Shown: one piece after another, positions 16,658-25,960 of the stretch
Layout: every line of letters begins with the position of its first letter
Numbering within the stretch: the first letter of the stretch is position 1
Source of the DNA: Demequina sp. NBRC 110057
GTDB lineage: Bacteria > Actinomycetota > Actinomycetes > Actinomycetales > Demequinaceae
Length of the DNA: 64,000 nucleotides
Direction: 5' to 3'
Assembly: GCF_002090175.1 (NCBI RefSeq)
Contig: NZ_BBRN01000005.1
Coordinates: 434,001-498,000 of the forward strand
Position numbers and translations under genes: made by a program
Notes under the pieces: model-generated
Databases searched by the model: none
What the model was told of the DNA's origin: nothing
The model's input: the letters and a program-made list of their open reading frames with translations, nothing else

Positions 16658-19600
16658 ATGAAGCTGAGGACTCGTATTGCGGCTGTCGCCACCGTGGTGT
16701 GCTTGGCGTTCGTGGGGTGGGCCGCTCCGGCGGCCGTCGCGGACGACGGTAACCCGGGCAACACCAACAACACTCGCTACTGGGAGGAACGCAACCCCGG
16801 CCTCACCTGCACCAAGGTCGATCCGCCAGGAGGGGCATCGGCCGTGGGCCATCTGGTGGCCGACGGCAAGGCCGTGCAGCTGGACAAGGACGTCTCGCTA
16901 CTGGTCGTCAAGGGCGGCAACGATGGCTACCGCGACTACCAGTACGCGCAGGCCGGCGGCTCCTACACCTCCGCCCCCAACACCTCCAATGGCCGCTACC
17001 CCGACGTGTCCCACTGGATCTACTGCCTGCCCAAGGATGACGTGCCCGTCTGCTACGACGAGGTCAAGGAGTACGAGTACCAGTACATCCGCGAATGGGA
17101 GGGCACCGAGGGCGTCAAGGAGTACCGCTGGGAGGCGATCTTCAAGAAGGGCAAGGAGCTCAAGGGTTGGTACGTCGAGGGCGACAACACCTGGGTCAAG
17201 GGCGACGCCAACACGTGGTACGAGCTCCCCGAGCACAAGCAACCCGAGCGCTTCGACGGCATCGCCCCCACGGGCACCGTGAACCTGTCCGTGTACGGCG
17301 GGCCGAGCGGCAAGTCCGCCCCGTACCGCTACGGCGAGACCTACACCGTCTACTACCCGGGCCCCACGGCCTCCACCTGGACGACCGACGGCACCGAGCC
17401 CGCAGCTCCGAAGGGCTCCGACTGGGGCGACAGGAAGTCGCAGTGGAAGGTCGCCCCCACCGAGGGCGGCTCCGAGACCAAGTGGTCGGTGACCGATCCT
17501 GGCGGCGACTGGGTGAAGGTGTCCCCGGAGAAGAAGAGGGAGACGGGCAAGGTCACCAAGGTTCCTGCCGACGACTGCTACGGAAACAACACCGTCGACG
17601 TTTGCCGCGACGGCAAGAAGGTGACCATCAACGCCGATACCTTCAACCCGCAGTCGGACAAGCTCTACGACCCCGCCACCTGTGGCGAGACCCGCGGCGA
17701 GGTGACCTGCACCACCGTCACCGCCTACTGGCCCGCCGGGTTCGACGGCCAGCACATCAACATGACGCTGACGGCACTCGACTCCTCGGGCCAGCCCACG
17801 GGCGACACCCTGTCGCTCAGCTGGCACCAAGACTCGAACACCACGCCGCAGTGGGGCACCAGCCACACCGTCGACTTCACCGAGACTGGCCAGTTCAAGG
17901 CCTGGTACGGCAAGGACAACTACCGCGTGTCCTTCCTCCAGGTGAATAACTTCGACGACTGGCCCAAGGTCGACTGCGACTCGCGCGTCATCGACATCTG
18001 CGTGGAGAAGTCGGGCGGCGGCTACGAGAAGCTCACCGACATCCCCGTGAAGGATGTTGACGACTACACCGTGGTGGCCGACTCGCTGTGCGAGCCGCCG
18101 GTCTGCGCCGACTTCACGGCCGACGAGATCGCGGCCGCCGAGGCGCTGGGCTACGAGATCCGATTCGAATCCGGCTCCGTGACCAACTGCTACTACTACG
18201 TGTTCGTGTGCTGGGAGATCGAGAACTCCACCGGGCTCGTGGCCGGCTACCAGAAGCCCGTGTGGGACATCCACTTCCCGCAGTACTGGTTGGCCGAGGG
18301 CGTCAGCTACGACGCCGTCCTCGCCGACCCGGCGTGCGGCGAGCCGGTGTGCGAGGCGGACCAGTGGCGCCAGATCGATCGCTACAAGATCGAGGGATCC
18401 ACAGACCACGCCACGCTTGCCGCCCACCGCTCCTCTGGCAAGCTGACGTGGCTTCCCGGCAAGGACCCCTCCGACACCACCATCTGGAACCCCGACCAGC
18501 AGCACTGGATCGTGAAGATCGCCAACTCCGGGCCATGCGCGCCTCCGCCGATGGAGATCTGCGTCGAGACCGAGGGCGGCTGGGGTGAAGGCTCCATGGA
18601 GGTCGCCGACTACCAGGCGCTCCCCGTCTCCGAGCGGCCCGCCCTGTGGACCGGCCACCCCGAGGACTGCTTCGACGCCTCCGGCACGACCGAGGTCTGC
18701 ACGGCCGACGGCCAGGGCGGCTGGATGCTCGGAGCCGTCGGGTGGAGCGCCGTGTGGGAGGACGGGGCCTGGGTGCTCACGTTCGACCCGGGCGTCGACC
18801 CCGACGACATCGTGGCGCCGTTCTCGGTGACCCAGTACGGCTCGGTCATCTCCTACCCCGGGCAGAACCTCGGGGACGGAGGCCAGGCACTGCTGGACTC
18901 CGACTGCGAGCAGACGCCCATCTGCGTCATGACGGATGGCGAGGAGCCCACCTACGAGATGGCTGTCATCCCCAGCAGCGAGTACTCGGAGGGTGAGCAC
19001 ACCCTTTGGACGGGCGACTCCCGCTCCTGCTTCACGCCGTCCGGCGAGGTGGACCTGTGCCACGCCATCGACGACGACACCTGGGAGATGCTCACCACCG
19101 CGTGGACCGCCACCTGGAACGACGAGGCCGAGCAGTGGGACTTCGCCTTCGAGGGTGACCACGGCGAGCACGCCCAGGACATCATCGACGCGATCGACGA
19201 GGTCTTCTACGGTTTCCCGGTCACGTTCGACGGGACGCAGGGCTGGCAGCACTACCTGCTGAGCCAGTTCGACTGCGAGCCGGTGATCCCCGAGGTGGAC
19301 ATCGACGTAGACAGTTCGGAGATCTGCACCGAGGAGGGTGGCACCTTCAGCTACGACGTGCTGTTGTCCTCCGCTCACGAGCGCGTCGGGTTCCGGCTCG
19401 AGCGTCTCGACGATGAGACCTGGACCGACCTCGGGCAGATCGGCGAGATCCTCACGCGCGGCGCCGGCGGCACCTTCGGCGGCAGCGTCGACCAGGCCGG
19501 CCAGTACCGGGTGGTCGCACAGTGGCTGCCGAGCGAGCTGAGCGGCGTCGAGGCATCGGCCGTCGAGAGCGGGCTGGGAATCTACACGGCGGAGTTCACC

Positions 19601-20842
19601 GTGGACGAGCCCACCGGCTGCGCCGACGTGGATGGCACCGTACTGACCGGGGTCTGCGAGGACGGCGTGCCCTTCCTGGGTTACACCGTGCAGCTGAACG
19701 ACCCCTACGGCGAGGTGACCATCCCCGAGACGGCGACCCTGACCTTCGCCAACGACACCGAGGGCGATGGCGGCGCCGACTACGTCCGCGAGATCCCGCT
19801 CCAGACTCCGGAGGGCGGCGGGACCTACGAGGACCCCAGCGCGACGGCTCCGTACGCCACCATCACCTACGCGTACGCCAATGGCGTGCACACCTGGACC
19901 GGCTACACGCTGTGGCCCGGCGGTGAGGTCGACTCCGAGGGCAACGCCATCGGCTGGCCCGGCTGGGAGGTCCTGGCCGACGGCTCGTACCAGTCCGTGG
20001 GGCTCGACAACTACGGCTGGACCCGCTCGGGCGACGGGGTCGAGGTGCTGATCCAGGTCAACCCGGCCACCACCACCGAGGCCGCCTACCCGCTCGCCAG
20101 CCCCGAGTGCGATGGCCCCCCGCCCGTGGAGATCTGCCAGGCCACGGACGACGGTGGCTGGGAGGCCGGTGAGATCACAGCGGCCGAGTACGACGCCAAC
20201 CGTGACGCGTACATCCTGTGGGACGAGTCGATGGAGAACAACGGCTGCCCCACCCCCACCGAGCCGACCCTCGCGGGATCCGTCATCAACTCGGTCTGCG
20301 TGGCTGACTCCCCGTGGGTCCGCTACTCGGTCCAGCTGAACGACCCCGACGACCAGGCCGACTACGACCGCGACGACCCGACACCGGTGACCATCCGCTG
20401 GGTCCACCCCGACAACGAAGGCATGGACCCCGGCGACGCCGGCTACGACGACTCGCTCGACTACATCGTCGAGGTGGCGTTCGGCGAGGGCTACCTGCTG
20501 TGGCCGGGAGCCGAGGTCACGCCGACCGAGGAGGGCGTCGAGGTGGATCCCACCGACTCGTCGACCTTCACCGCGACCAACTGGCCCGGATGGCGACTCG
20601 ACGAGTCGGGCGAGTGGGTCGAGATTGAGGACCCGAACATCAACTACGGGTGGACCCGTGACGGCGTCACGGTGAGGGCGGACGTCAACCCGACGTTCTC
20701 CGTCACCGTCGCCTACCCGCCGCCCACCGCGACCTGCGTCGCCGGACCCGTGACCACCCAGGTTCTCGACGCACCCCCTGTGGTGTCCGAGGCGCCGGCG
20801 CCCACCGCGGCCCGGGTCGACGACATCACCTACACCGGCTGA
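16658..20842 (+). CDS. Large secreted multi-repeat, Cys-containing protein of unknown function
   Basis: A 1394-residue secreted protein with a clear Sec signal (cleavage near AVADD, about residue 28) and no membrane helix after it. The body is acidic and rich in Trp, Tyr, Gly and paired Cys. Short modules of the form EICV...G...Y...LW...C recur at about 443-483, 631-671, 753-793 and 1157-1198. A longer domain beginning GVCEDGVPFLGYTVQLND (about 990-1150) is repeated as SVCVADSPWVRYSVQLND (about 1205-1362), each ending with a YGWTR...VNP block. The C-terminus stops at ITYTG, like a sorting motif without its membrane tail. ATG 16658 has GGGAGGT just upstream. No enzymatic domain was recognised; adhesion or surface-layer roles are guesses. 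Confidence 0.8.
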   Translation: MKLRTRIAAVATVVCLAFVGWAAPAAVADDGNPGNTNNTRYWEERNPGLTCTKVDPPGGASAVGHLVADGKAVQLDKDVSLLVVKGGNDGYRDYQYAQAGGSYTSAPNTSNGRYPDVSHWIYCLPKDDVPVCYDEVKEYEYQYIREWEGTEGVKEYRWEAIFKKGKELKGWYVEGDNTWVKGDANTWYELPEHKQPERFDGIAPTGTVNLSVYGGPSGKSAPYRYGETYTVYYPGPTASTWTTDGTEPAAPKGSDWGDRKSQWKVAPTEGGSETKWSVTDPGGDWVKVSPEKKRETGKVTKVPADDCYGNNTVDVCRDGKKVTINADTFNPQSDKLYDPATCGETRGEVTCTTVTAYWPAGFDGQHINMTLTALDSSGQPTGDTLSLSWHQDSNTTPQWGTSHTVDFTETGQFKAWYGKDNYRVSFLQVNNFDDWPKVDCDSRVIDICVEKSGGGYEKLTDIPVKDVDDYTVVADSLCEPPVCADFTADEIAAAEALGYEIRFESGSVTNCYYYVFVCWEIENSTGLVAGYQKPVWDIHFPQYWLAEGVSYDAVLADPACGEPVCEADQWRQIDRYKIEGSTDHATLAAHRSSGKLTWLPGKDPSDTTIWNPDQQHWIVKIANSGPCAPPPMEICVETEGGWGEGSMEVADYQALPVSERPALWTGHPEDCFDASGTTEVCTADGQGGWMLGAVGWSAVWEDGAWVLTFDPGVDPDDIVAPFSVTQYGSVISYPGQNLGDGGQALLDSDCEQTPICVMTDGEEPTYEMAVIPSSEYSEGEHTLWTGDSRSCFTPSGEVDLCHAIDDDTWEMLTTAWTATWNDEAEQWDFAFEGDHGEHAQDIIDAIDEVFYGFPVTFDGTQGWQHYLLSQFDCEPVIPEVDIDVDSSEICTEEGGTFSYDVLLSSAHERVGFRLERLDDETWTDLGQIGEILTRGAGGTFGGSVDQAGQYRVVAQWLPSELSGVEASAVESGLGIYTAEFTVDEPTGCADVDGTVLTGVCEDGVPFLGYTVQLNDPYGEVTIPETATLTFANDTEGDGGADYVREIPLQTPEGGGTYEDPSATAPYATITYAYANGVHTWTGYTLWPGGEVDSEGNAIGWPGWEVLADGSYQSVGLDNYGWTRSGDGVEVLIQVNPATTTEAAYPLASPECDGPPPVEICQATDDGGWEAGEITAAEYDANRDAYILWDESMENNGCPTPTEPTLAGSVINSVCVADSPWVRYSVQLNDPDDQADYDRDDPTPVTIRWVHPDNEGMDPGDAGYDDSLDYIVEVAFGEGYLLWPGAEVTPTEEGVEVDPTDSSTFTATNWPGWRLDESGEWVEIEDPNINYGWTRDGVTVRADVNPTFSVTVAYPPPTATCVAGPVTTQVLDAPPVVSEAPAPTAARVDDITYTG

Positions 20843-20864
20843 TTCCCCCCACGTTCAGCCGAAG

Positions 20865-20903
20865 GACGCCCGCTCGCGAGTCTCAGCCTCGCGGGCGGGC
20901 GTC
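20865..20903 (+). terminator. Strong hairpin after the large secreted protein
   Basis: A 16-bp stem (20865-20880 with 20888-20903) with one G-T wobble and a 7-nt loop begins 22 bp after the stop codon. It is very GC-rich and has no long T-run, as is common for actinobacterial terminators. It may also serve the convergent L,D-transpeptidase gene. Confidence 0.75.
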
Positions 20904-20952
20904 GCCTTGTGCGGGGCTAGCGCATGGCGTGGGGCGCGCGAAGCCACGCGGC

Positions 20953-21762
20953 TCAGGCGGCGGTGCCGGCGGCCGAGCCGTCGGCGATATACACCGGGGT
21001 GCCCAGCGGCACCCCGTAGTCCACGACCATCTCGGTGATCACGTCGTTGTCGACGCGGAGGCAGCCGGAGGAGACATCGGAGCCCAGAGACTCGGGCTCG
21101 TTGGTCCCGTGAATGCCGATGATCGGGTCGCCGCCCTTGAACGAATCGAGCACCGGCTGGTACCCCGATAGCCCGTAGGCATACGGCCCATACGGGCCAT
21201 CGGGGTTGGGCGGCTGCAAGAGCTCGCGCACGTAGTAGACGCCGCCCGGAGTCGGGCGGTCCTCGCGGCCGACCCCGACCTCGGTGGTGACCACCGCATC
21301 GGCCCCGTCGAAGAGGGTCAGCGTGTAGTCGTCGAGGGAGACCTCGATGCGGAAGTCGGTGGTCGCGATGTCCACGGCGGCCGCGGGAACCCAGCCGGTC
21401 GAGCCGTTGGGCATGATCGGCAAGTACACCTCGAGCCAGTCGTCGACGTGCTTCTTCACCAGGAAGACGAGCGGCGTCTGATCGGGGGCGGACAGGACGT
21501 CCGCCCCATCGATGGTGTCTGCGAGCGTCCCGCCGGGGCCGTCGTAGAGGTCAAGGCTGCCGCTCGGGGCCGTGGCGATCTCGCTGGTCACCGCGACGGA
21601 CGCGATGCCCGAGTCGGGGCTCGTCGAGACCTCGGGGGCGGTGACGCTGGGAATGGCGGAGGACGAGGCGCTCGGCGCGGGGTCGGTGTCCGACGTGCAG
21701 GAGGCGAGGGTCAGGGCGGCGACTCCGACGAGTGCCGCGCCCCACAGTGGGCGTCCGCGCAT
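20953..21762 (-). CDS. L,D-transpeptidase (YkuD) lipoprotein
   Basis: A 269-residue predicted lipoprotein that cross-links peptidoglycan through meso-diaminopimelate 3-3 bonds or anchors proteins. It has a signal with lipobox LASC (about residue 22), a Ser/Pro/Thr-rich spacer, a small SH3-like segment ending TGWVPAAAV, then the YkuD domain with the catalytic blocks IIGIHGTN and SSGCLRVDN (active Cys). The ATG at 21762 starts the signal sequence properly; an upstream ATG at 21798 is possible but gives a poor N-terminus. It is convergent with the large secreted protein. Confidence 0.9.
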   Translation of the reverse strand: MRGRPLWGAALVGVAALTLASCTSDTDPAPSASSSAIPSVTAPEVSTSPDSGIASVAVTSEIATAPSGSLDLYDGPGGTLADTIDGADVLSAPDQTPLVFLVKKHVDDWLEVYLPIMPNGSTGWVPAAAVDIATTDFRIEVSLDDYTLTLFDGADAVVTTEVGVGREDRPTPGGVYYVRELLQPPNPDGPYGPYAYGLSGYQPVLDSFKGGDPIIGIHGTNEPESLGSDVSSGCLRVDNDVITEMVVDYGVPLGTPVYIADGSAAGTAA

Positions 21763-21860
21763 GTTCCCCTCCAGGCCGGCGCCGCCCTCACGGCGCACCC
21801 CTTCAGACTAATGAGCGACGCCACCCACGGCTACACCGTCACTTCGATCCACACGACGGT

Positions 21861-23306
21861 TCAGTAGGCGCCGCGGCCCGCAAGGACCGCCCACACCGTG
21901 CGGAAGATGATCACCACGTCACCGGCGATAGACCAGTTCTCGGCGTAATAGGCATCGAGCCGGATCGACTCCTCATAGGAAAGCGCCGAGCGTCCGGAAA
22001 CCTGCCACAGACCTGTGATGCCGGGCCTCACCAAGAGTCGCCGGTAGGCAGCATCGTCGTACTGGGCGACTTCGGCCGCGACCTGAGGACGTGGGCCCAC
22101 GATAGACATATCACCCTTCAACGCATTGACGAGCTGCGGCAACTCGTCAATCGAGTAGCGGCGAATGAACCGGCCAAACGGCGTCACTCGTGGGTCCGCG
22201 TCGTTCTTGTAAAAGACCGTCACCTCGCCCCCCATGGCCTCCTCCAGGCGGGACTCAGCATTGGGCACCATCGAGCGGAACTTGTACATCCAAAACGGTT
22301 GACCATCGCGACCGATGCGTTCTTGCTTGAAGAGCACCGGTCCCGGACTCGTCGCCTTGACGAGGACGGCGACAGCCCCCATAGGTATCGCGAGCACCGT
22401 CAAAAAGAGGAAGGCCAACACACGATCAACGGTCTCCTTCATGACGTATCGGCCGCCGCGAAAGCGAGGCGCGTCGACGTGCATGAGCGGCAGTCCTTGG
22501 ACAGGGCTGAAGGAGACGCGGGGGCCGGCCACGTCCAAAATCGATGGCACGACCACGAGCCCGATACCCGTGCCTTCGAGTTGCCAACCCAGATGCTGAG
22601 TCTCACGCAGCGACAGCGCGTCGGTGCCCGCGAGGATGACGTACTCGGCCCCCGCCGCCTTCGCAACCTCCGCGGATTGCGCGGCCGGGCCCAGCACGGT
22701 GATGCCCTCGAGGTCGTCGCGACGTCCCAAGACGTCCCCCGAAAGACAGACTCCGATGACGGCGTACCCGGCACGCGGCTGCGCGTGGAGGCGTGTCACC
22801 ATCTGCTGCGCCGTCGCGGGCGGGCCCACCACGATGCACTGTGCCTGCAGCTCACCCCGGTCCCGTTGGGCATGCATGAAAAAACGCCATGCCGCGCGAT
22901 ACACGACGAGAGCGCACGTCCCCAAGGGAAGCGCAAAGAGGAGATATCCCCGGCTGATCTGCCATTGGGTCAGGAATCCGGCGACTGCCACGAACGCAAA
23001 AGTGAGCCACGAGGCTTGTAGCACCCTTTGAAATTCCTGCGGACCATGACCCAGCACCGCTGCGTCTCGCGAACGGATCCACCCCAAGAGCAGGATCCAC
23101 ACCGTCGCGATCACGAAGATCACCAGGACATATGCCGGCGCATTGTCGCCCGACACCGGTACGAGTGGTTCCCATCCGAAACGAACTCCGTACGCGATCA
23201 CCATGGTGAGCGTGACGACGAAGGCATCTGTCCATGCAAGCCGCCGCTCGTAGGTTTTCGCCCACCCCGTTTCCCCGCGCATGGGCTGGCGGTGTGTGTG
23301 CACCAC
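21861..23306 (-). CDS. Exopolysaccharide priming glycosylphosphotransferase (WbaP/CpsE-like)
   Basis: Membrane enzyme of 481 residues that would transfer a sugar-1-phosphate to undecaprenyl phosphate, starting each EPS repeat unit. It has four N-terminal membrane helices (about 28-150), a Rossmann-like middle domain, a further helix (about 275-300) and the bacterial sugar transferase domain. Conserved blocks there are KFRSMV, FIRRYSIDELPQL, KGDMSIVGPRPQ and RPGITGLWQVSGR. The GTG at 23306 has GAGGGGGA 6 nt upstream. It is a single gene 9 kb from the other EPS genes but would supply their initiating step. Confidence 0.92.
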   Translation of the reverse strand: MVHTHRQPMRGETGWAKTYERRLAWTDAFVVTLTMVIAYGVRFGWEPLVPVSGDNAPAYVLVIFVIATVWILLLGWIRSRDAAVLGHGPQEFQRVLQASWLTFAFVAVAGFLTQWQISRGYLLFALPLGTCALVVYRAAWRFFMHAQRDRGELQAQCIVVGPPATAQQMVTRLHAQPRAGYAVIGVCLSGDVLGRRDDLEGITVLGPAAQSAEVAKAAGAEYVILAGTDALSLRETQHLGWQLEGTGIGLVVVPSILDVAGPRVSFSPVQGLPLMHVDAPRFRGGRYVMKETVDRVLAFLFLTVLAIPMGAVAVLVKATSPGPVLFKQERIGRDGQPFWMYKFRSMVPNAESRLEEAMGGEVTVFYKNDADPRVTPFGRFIRRYSIDELPQLVNALKGDMSIVGPRPQVAAEVAQYDDAAYRRLLVRPGITGLWQVSGRSALSYEESIRLDAYYAENWSIAGDVVIIFRTVWAVLAGRGAY

Positions 23307-23465
23307 GAGCGATCCCCCTCACGATCGACCCTGACTTTCACACACTACCGCCATATCGCCCTCGCGAAAGGGATCAAAAATGGCGCGGAAAAGCACGACA
23401 AATGCCTCATCGCGCGCCCGCCGAGCCCGCGCCATACGATGTGCCACAAGCGGAGGGGGAGGCCG

Positions 23466-25136
23466 ATGCCGGACCGGCGACTCGCGCAGGACTCCCTGCG
23501 GGCGCGCGCCCGCACAGGCCTCACCGCCCTCGCGCATCCGGTCGCCATCAAGGGCCTGGTGGCGACCATCGCCGGGGTCGCCGTGCTCGTCATGCCGGGA
23601 GTCTCGACCCTCGCCGCCGGCGTGGTGGTGTGCCTGGCCGTCGCGACATCGGGCATCGCCGAGCTGTGGTTTGCGCTGACGGGGCGCCGCCGCCTCGCGC
23701 GTGCCCGCAACCGTGCGGTCGCGATCGCTCGCGGCGTCTCGACGCTCGCCCTCGCGATCGCGCTCGGCACCATCACGGTGTTCGTCGAGGATGGCGCAGG
23801 AATCGAGCTCGCGCTCGTCATCATGGCGGCCGGGGTCTACGTCGTGGTGCGCGGCCTCATCGTCATCGTCGCCGCGCTGGTGCGCCGCCACGTGACCCAT
23901 CGCGGGCTGCGCGTCACCGGCGGCATCACCGCCGTGGCAGTGGGCACCCTGGGCGTCATCGCGCCCCGCACCGTCAGCTCGACGGCCATCGCCGCCACGG
24001 CCGTCGCCGCCGTGGTCTTCGGGCTGGTGCTCATCACCTGGAGCCTGCGCCGCGTCGAGGGCGAGATCGTCACCGACGTGGACCCGGCGACCGCCCCCGT
24101 CACCGCCGTGCTGTGGGATTCCATCAGGACGGCCGATGTGGGCGTCGAGCGCCGTACCGAGCTCGCCGAGTCGCTCTACTTTGAGTCCCCCGAGCGCCTG
24201 TCCAAGCGGGCCGCCTGGTGGGTGATGCTGGTGTTGTCCGTCGCCATCGCAACGTACGCGGTACTGGCGGATTCGACGGCCGTGGTCATCGGCGCCATGC
24301 TCGTCGCGCCGCTCATGGCCCCCATCCTGGGGCTCGCCGGCGCGATCGTCAACGGGTGGCGGCGCCGCGCCGTGGACTCGGCGCTTCACGTTGTTCTCGG
24401 CGCCAGCGTCGCCGTGGGGCTCGCGTATGCGCTGGCCGCCTGGGCTCCCGTGGCCATCGCCTTCGACACCAACTCTCAGATCACCTCTCGGGTGAACCCC
24501 ACGCTGCTCGACATGCTCATCGCCCTCGCGGCAGGAGCGGCGGGGGCCTTCGCCACGGTCGACCGACGGGTCGCCTCGGGCATCGCCGGCGTGGCGATCG
24601 CGGTGGCGTTGGTGCCGCCGCTCGCGGTCGTCGGGATCTGCCTGGGAGGCGGGCGGGCGGACGATGCGGTGGGCGCACTCGTGCTGTTCCTCACCAACTT
24701 CGTGGCGATCGTCCTCGCGGCGTGCGTGGTGTTCGTCTTGTCGGGATTCGCGCACCCCAGCGTCCTCGCTCGGCGCGCCCCCGGCATCCTCACCACGGTG
24801 GTCCCGTTCGTCGCCCTCGCCGCGGTGATCCTCGTGCCTCTCATCTTCACCTCGCAGGGACTGCTCGCCACCGCGCAGACGCAGGCCCGCGCCCAGAGCG
24901 TCGTCGACGACTGGCTGGGCGAGGACTCGGCCATCGCCGTGCAGTCCATCACCGTCGAGGACGCCGAGGTGACCGTCGCGCTCATCGGCGAGGGCGACCC
25001 ACCCGCCATCGAGGACCTGCAGCAGGCATTGGTCGACGAGCTCTTCCTGCCGCTGGCCGTCACCGTGCAGATGACGCCCATCGAGGTCACCTCGGTGCCC
25101 GCGGCCTCCGTGACGCCGCACTGGCGGCGCGACTAG
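23466..25136 (+). CDS. DUF389 multi-spanning membrane protein with HdeD-like N-terminus
   Basis: A 556-residue membrane protein. Residues 1 to about 190 contain paired hydrophobic helices resembling HdeD/DUF308 repeats (IKGLVATIAGVAVLVMPG and the like). From about 233 the DUF389 domain begins with SLYFESPERL and continues through GAMLVAPLMAPILG with several further helices; the last ~90 residues are soluble. The function of DUF389 is unknown. The ATG at 23466 follows GGAGGGGGAGG closely. The gene is divergent from the priming transferase and ends 5 bp from the convergent hpaI. Confidence 0.85.
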   Translation: MPDRRLAQDSLRARARTGLTALAHPVAIKGLVATIAGVAVLVMPGVSTLAAGVVVCLAVATSGIAELWFALTGRRRLARARNRAVAIARGVSTLALAIALGTITVFVEDGAGIELALVIMAAGVYVVVRGLIVIVAALVRRHVTHRGLRVTGGITAVAVGTLGVIAPRTVSSTAIAATAVAAVVFGLVLITWSLRRVEGEIVTDVDPATAPVTAVLWDSIRTADVGVERRTELAESLYFESPERLSKRAAWWVMLVLSVAIATYAVLADSTAVVIGAMLVAPLMAPILGLAGAIVNGWRRRAVDSALHVVLGASVAVGLAYALAAWAPVAIAFDTNSQITSRVNPTLLDMLIALAAGAAGAFATVDRRVASGIAGVAIAVALVPPLAVVGICLGGGRADDAVGALVLFLTNFVAIVLAACVVFVLSGFAHPSVLARRAPGILTTVVPFVALAAVILVPLIFTSQGLLATAQTQARAQSVVDDWLGEDSAIAVQSITVEDAEVTVALIGEGDPPAIEDLQQALVDELFLPLAVTVQMTPIEVTSVPAASVTPHWRRD

Positions 25137-25141
25137 CGCGA

Positions 25142-25960
25142 CTAGTACGACGCTGTCGGCTCGGCCGATGCCCCGGCCGGGTCCTCGGGCTCGCCCCACT
25201 CGGCAGCGACGGCCTCGGTGGCGCGGGCGAGGATCGCGACGTCGGCGGCGTGCAGCACGAACCGCGCGCCGGCCTCGACATACTCGCGCGCCTGGGACGG
25301 CACGAACGCGTTGACCCCCACGGGGGTGCCCGCCTCGCTCACCGAGGCGAACGCGCGCAGCACCGCCGCGACCACGTCGGGGTGCGACTGCTGGCCCAGC
25401 AGCCCCATCGACGCGGCGAGGTCGGACGGCCCCACGAAGACGCCGTCCACGCCCTCGACGGCGGCGATGTCACGGGCGGCGGCCACGGCATCGGCCGTCT
25501 CCACCTGGACCACCACAGAAATATGCGAGGCGGCATCGGCCAGATACCCCTCCACCCGATTCCAGCGCGCCGAGCGCGCGAGCGCGGAGCCCACGCCGCG
25601 GATGCCCCCAGGCGGATAGCGCGTCGCTGCCACCGCCGCTGCAGCCTCCGCCGCTGAGCCGACCATGGGGATCATGAGGTTCTGCGCGCCGAGGTCGAGC
25701 ACCTGCTTGATGAGGACGGGGTCGTTCTTGGGCACGCGCACCACGGGGGTGACGTCGTACGCGGCCACGGCCTGCAGCTGCGCGAGAACGGACTCGAGCC
25801 CGTTGGGGCTGTGCTCCATGTCGATGAGCAGCCAATCCACGCCCGACCCGGCGCAGATCTCCGCCACCAGCGGCGAGCCCGAGCACACCCACACGCCCGC
25901 GAGCGCGCGGTCGGTGGCTGCCAGGCGGTCGCGCAGGGTAGGGCTCAGACGATGCTGCAT
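25142..25960 (-). CDS. hpaI: HpcH/HpaI-type class II pyruvate aldolase
   Basis: A 272-residue metal-dependent aldolase expected to split 4-hydroxy-2-oxoheptane-1,7-dioate into pyruvate and succinic semialdehyde, the last step of homoprotocatechuate meta-cleavage. Family blocks visible are DWLLIDMEHSPN, VRVPKND, GAQNLMIPMV, VQVETADAV and VDGVFVGPSDLAASMG, carrying the metal-binding Glu/Asp and pyruvate-binding Arg. The ATG at 25960 overlaps the end of hpaH by 16 nt. It is the last gene of the operon hpaD-rraA-hpaH-hpaI. The exact hydroxy-oxoacid is inferred from neighbours. Confidence 0.88.
   Translation of the reverse strand: MQHRLSPTLRDRLAATDRALAGVWVCSGSPLVAEICAGSGVDWLLIDMEHSPNGLESVLAQLQAVAAYDVTPVVRVPKNDPVLIKQVLDLGAQNLMIPMVGSAAEAAAAVAATRYPPGGIRGVGSALARSARWNRVEGYLADAASHISVVVQVETADAVAAARDIAAVEGVDGVFVGPSDLAASMGLLGQQSHPDVVAAVLRAFASVSEAGTPVGVNAFVPSQAREYVEAGARFVLHAADVAILARATEAVAAEWGEPEDPAGASAEPTASY

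Noticed and set aside
16898-20407. A 1169-codon open frame on the minus strand opposite the large secreted protein
   Set aside because: It mirrors the codons of the sense gene in a high-GC sequence, has no family features, no signal and low-complexity Val/Gly/Asp/His composition; the sense frame has a signal peptide, ribosome-binding site and repeats.
23319-25199. Long minus-strand open frame opposite the DUF389 gene
   Set aside because: Arg/His/Gly/Asp-rich composition with no recognisable domain; the plus strand encodes clear membrane helices and a DUF389 motif.
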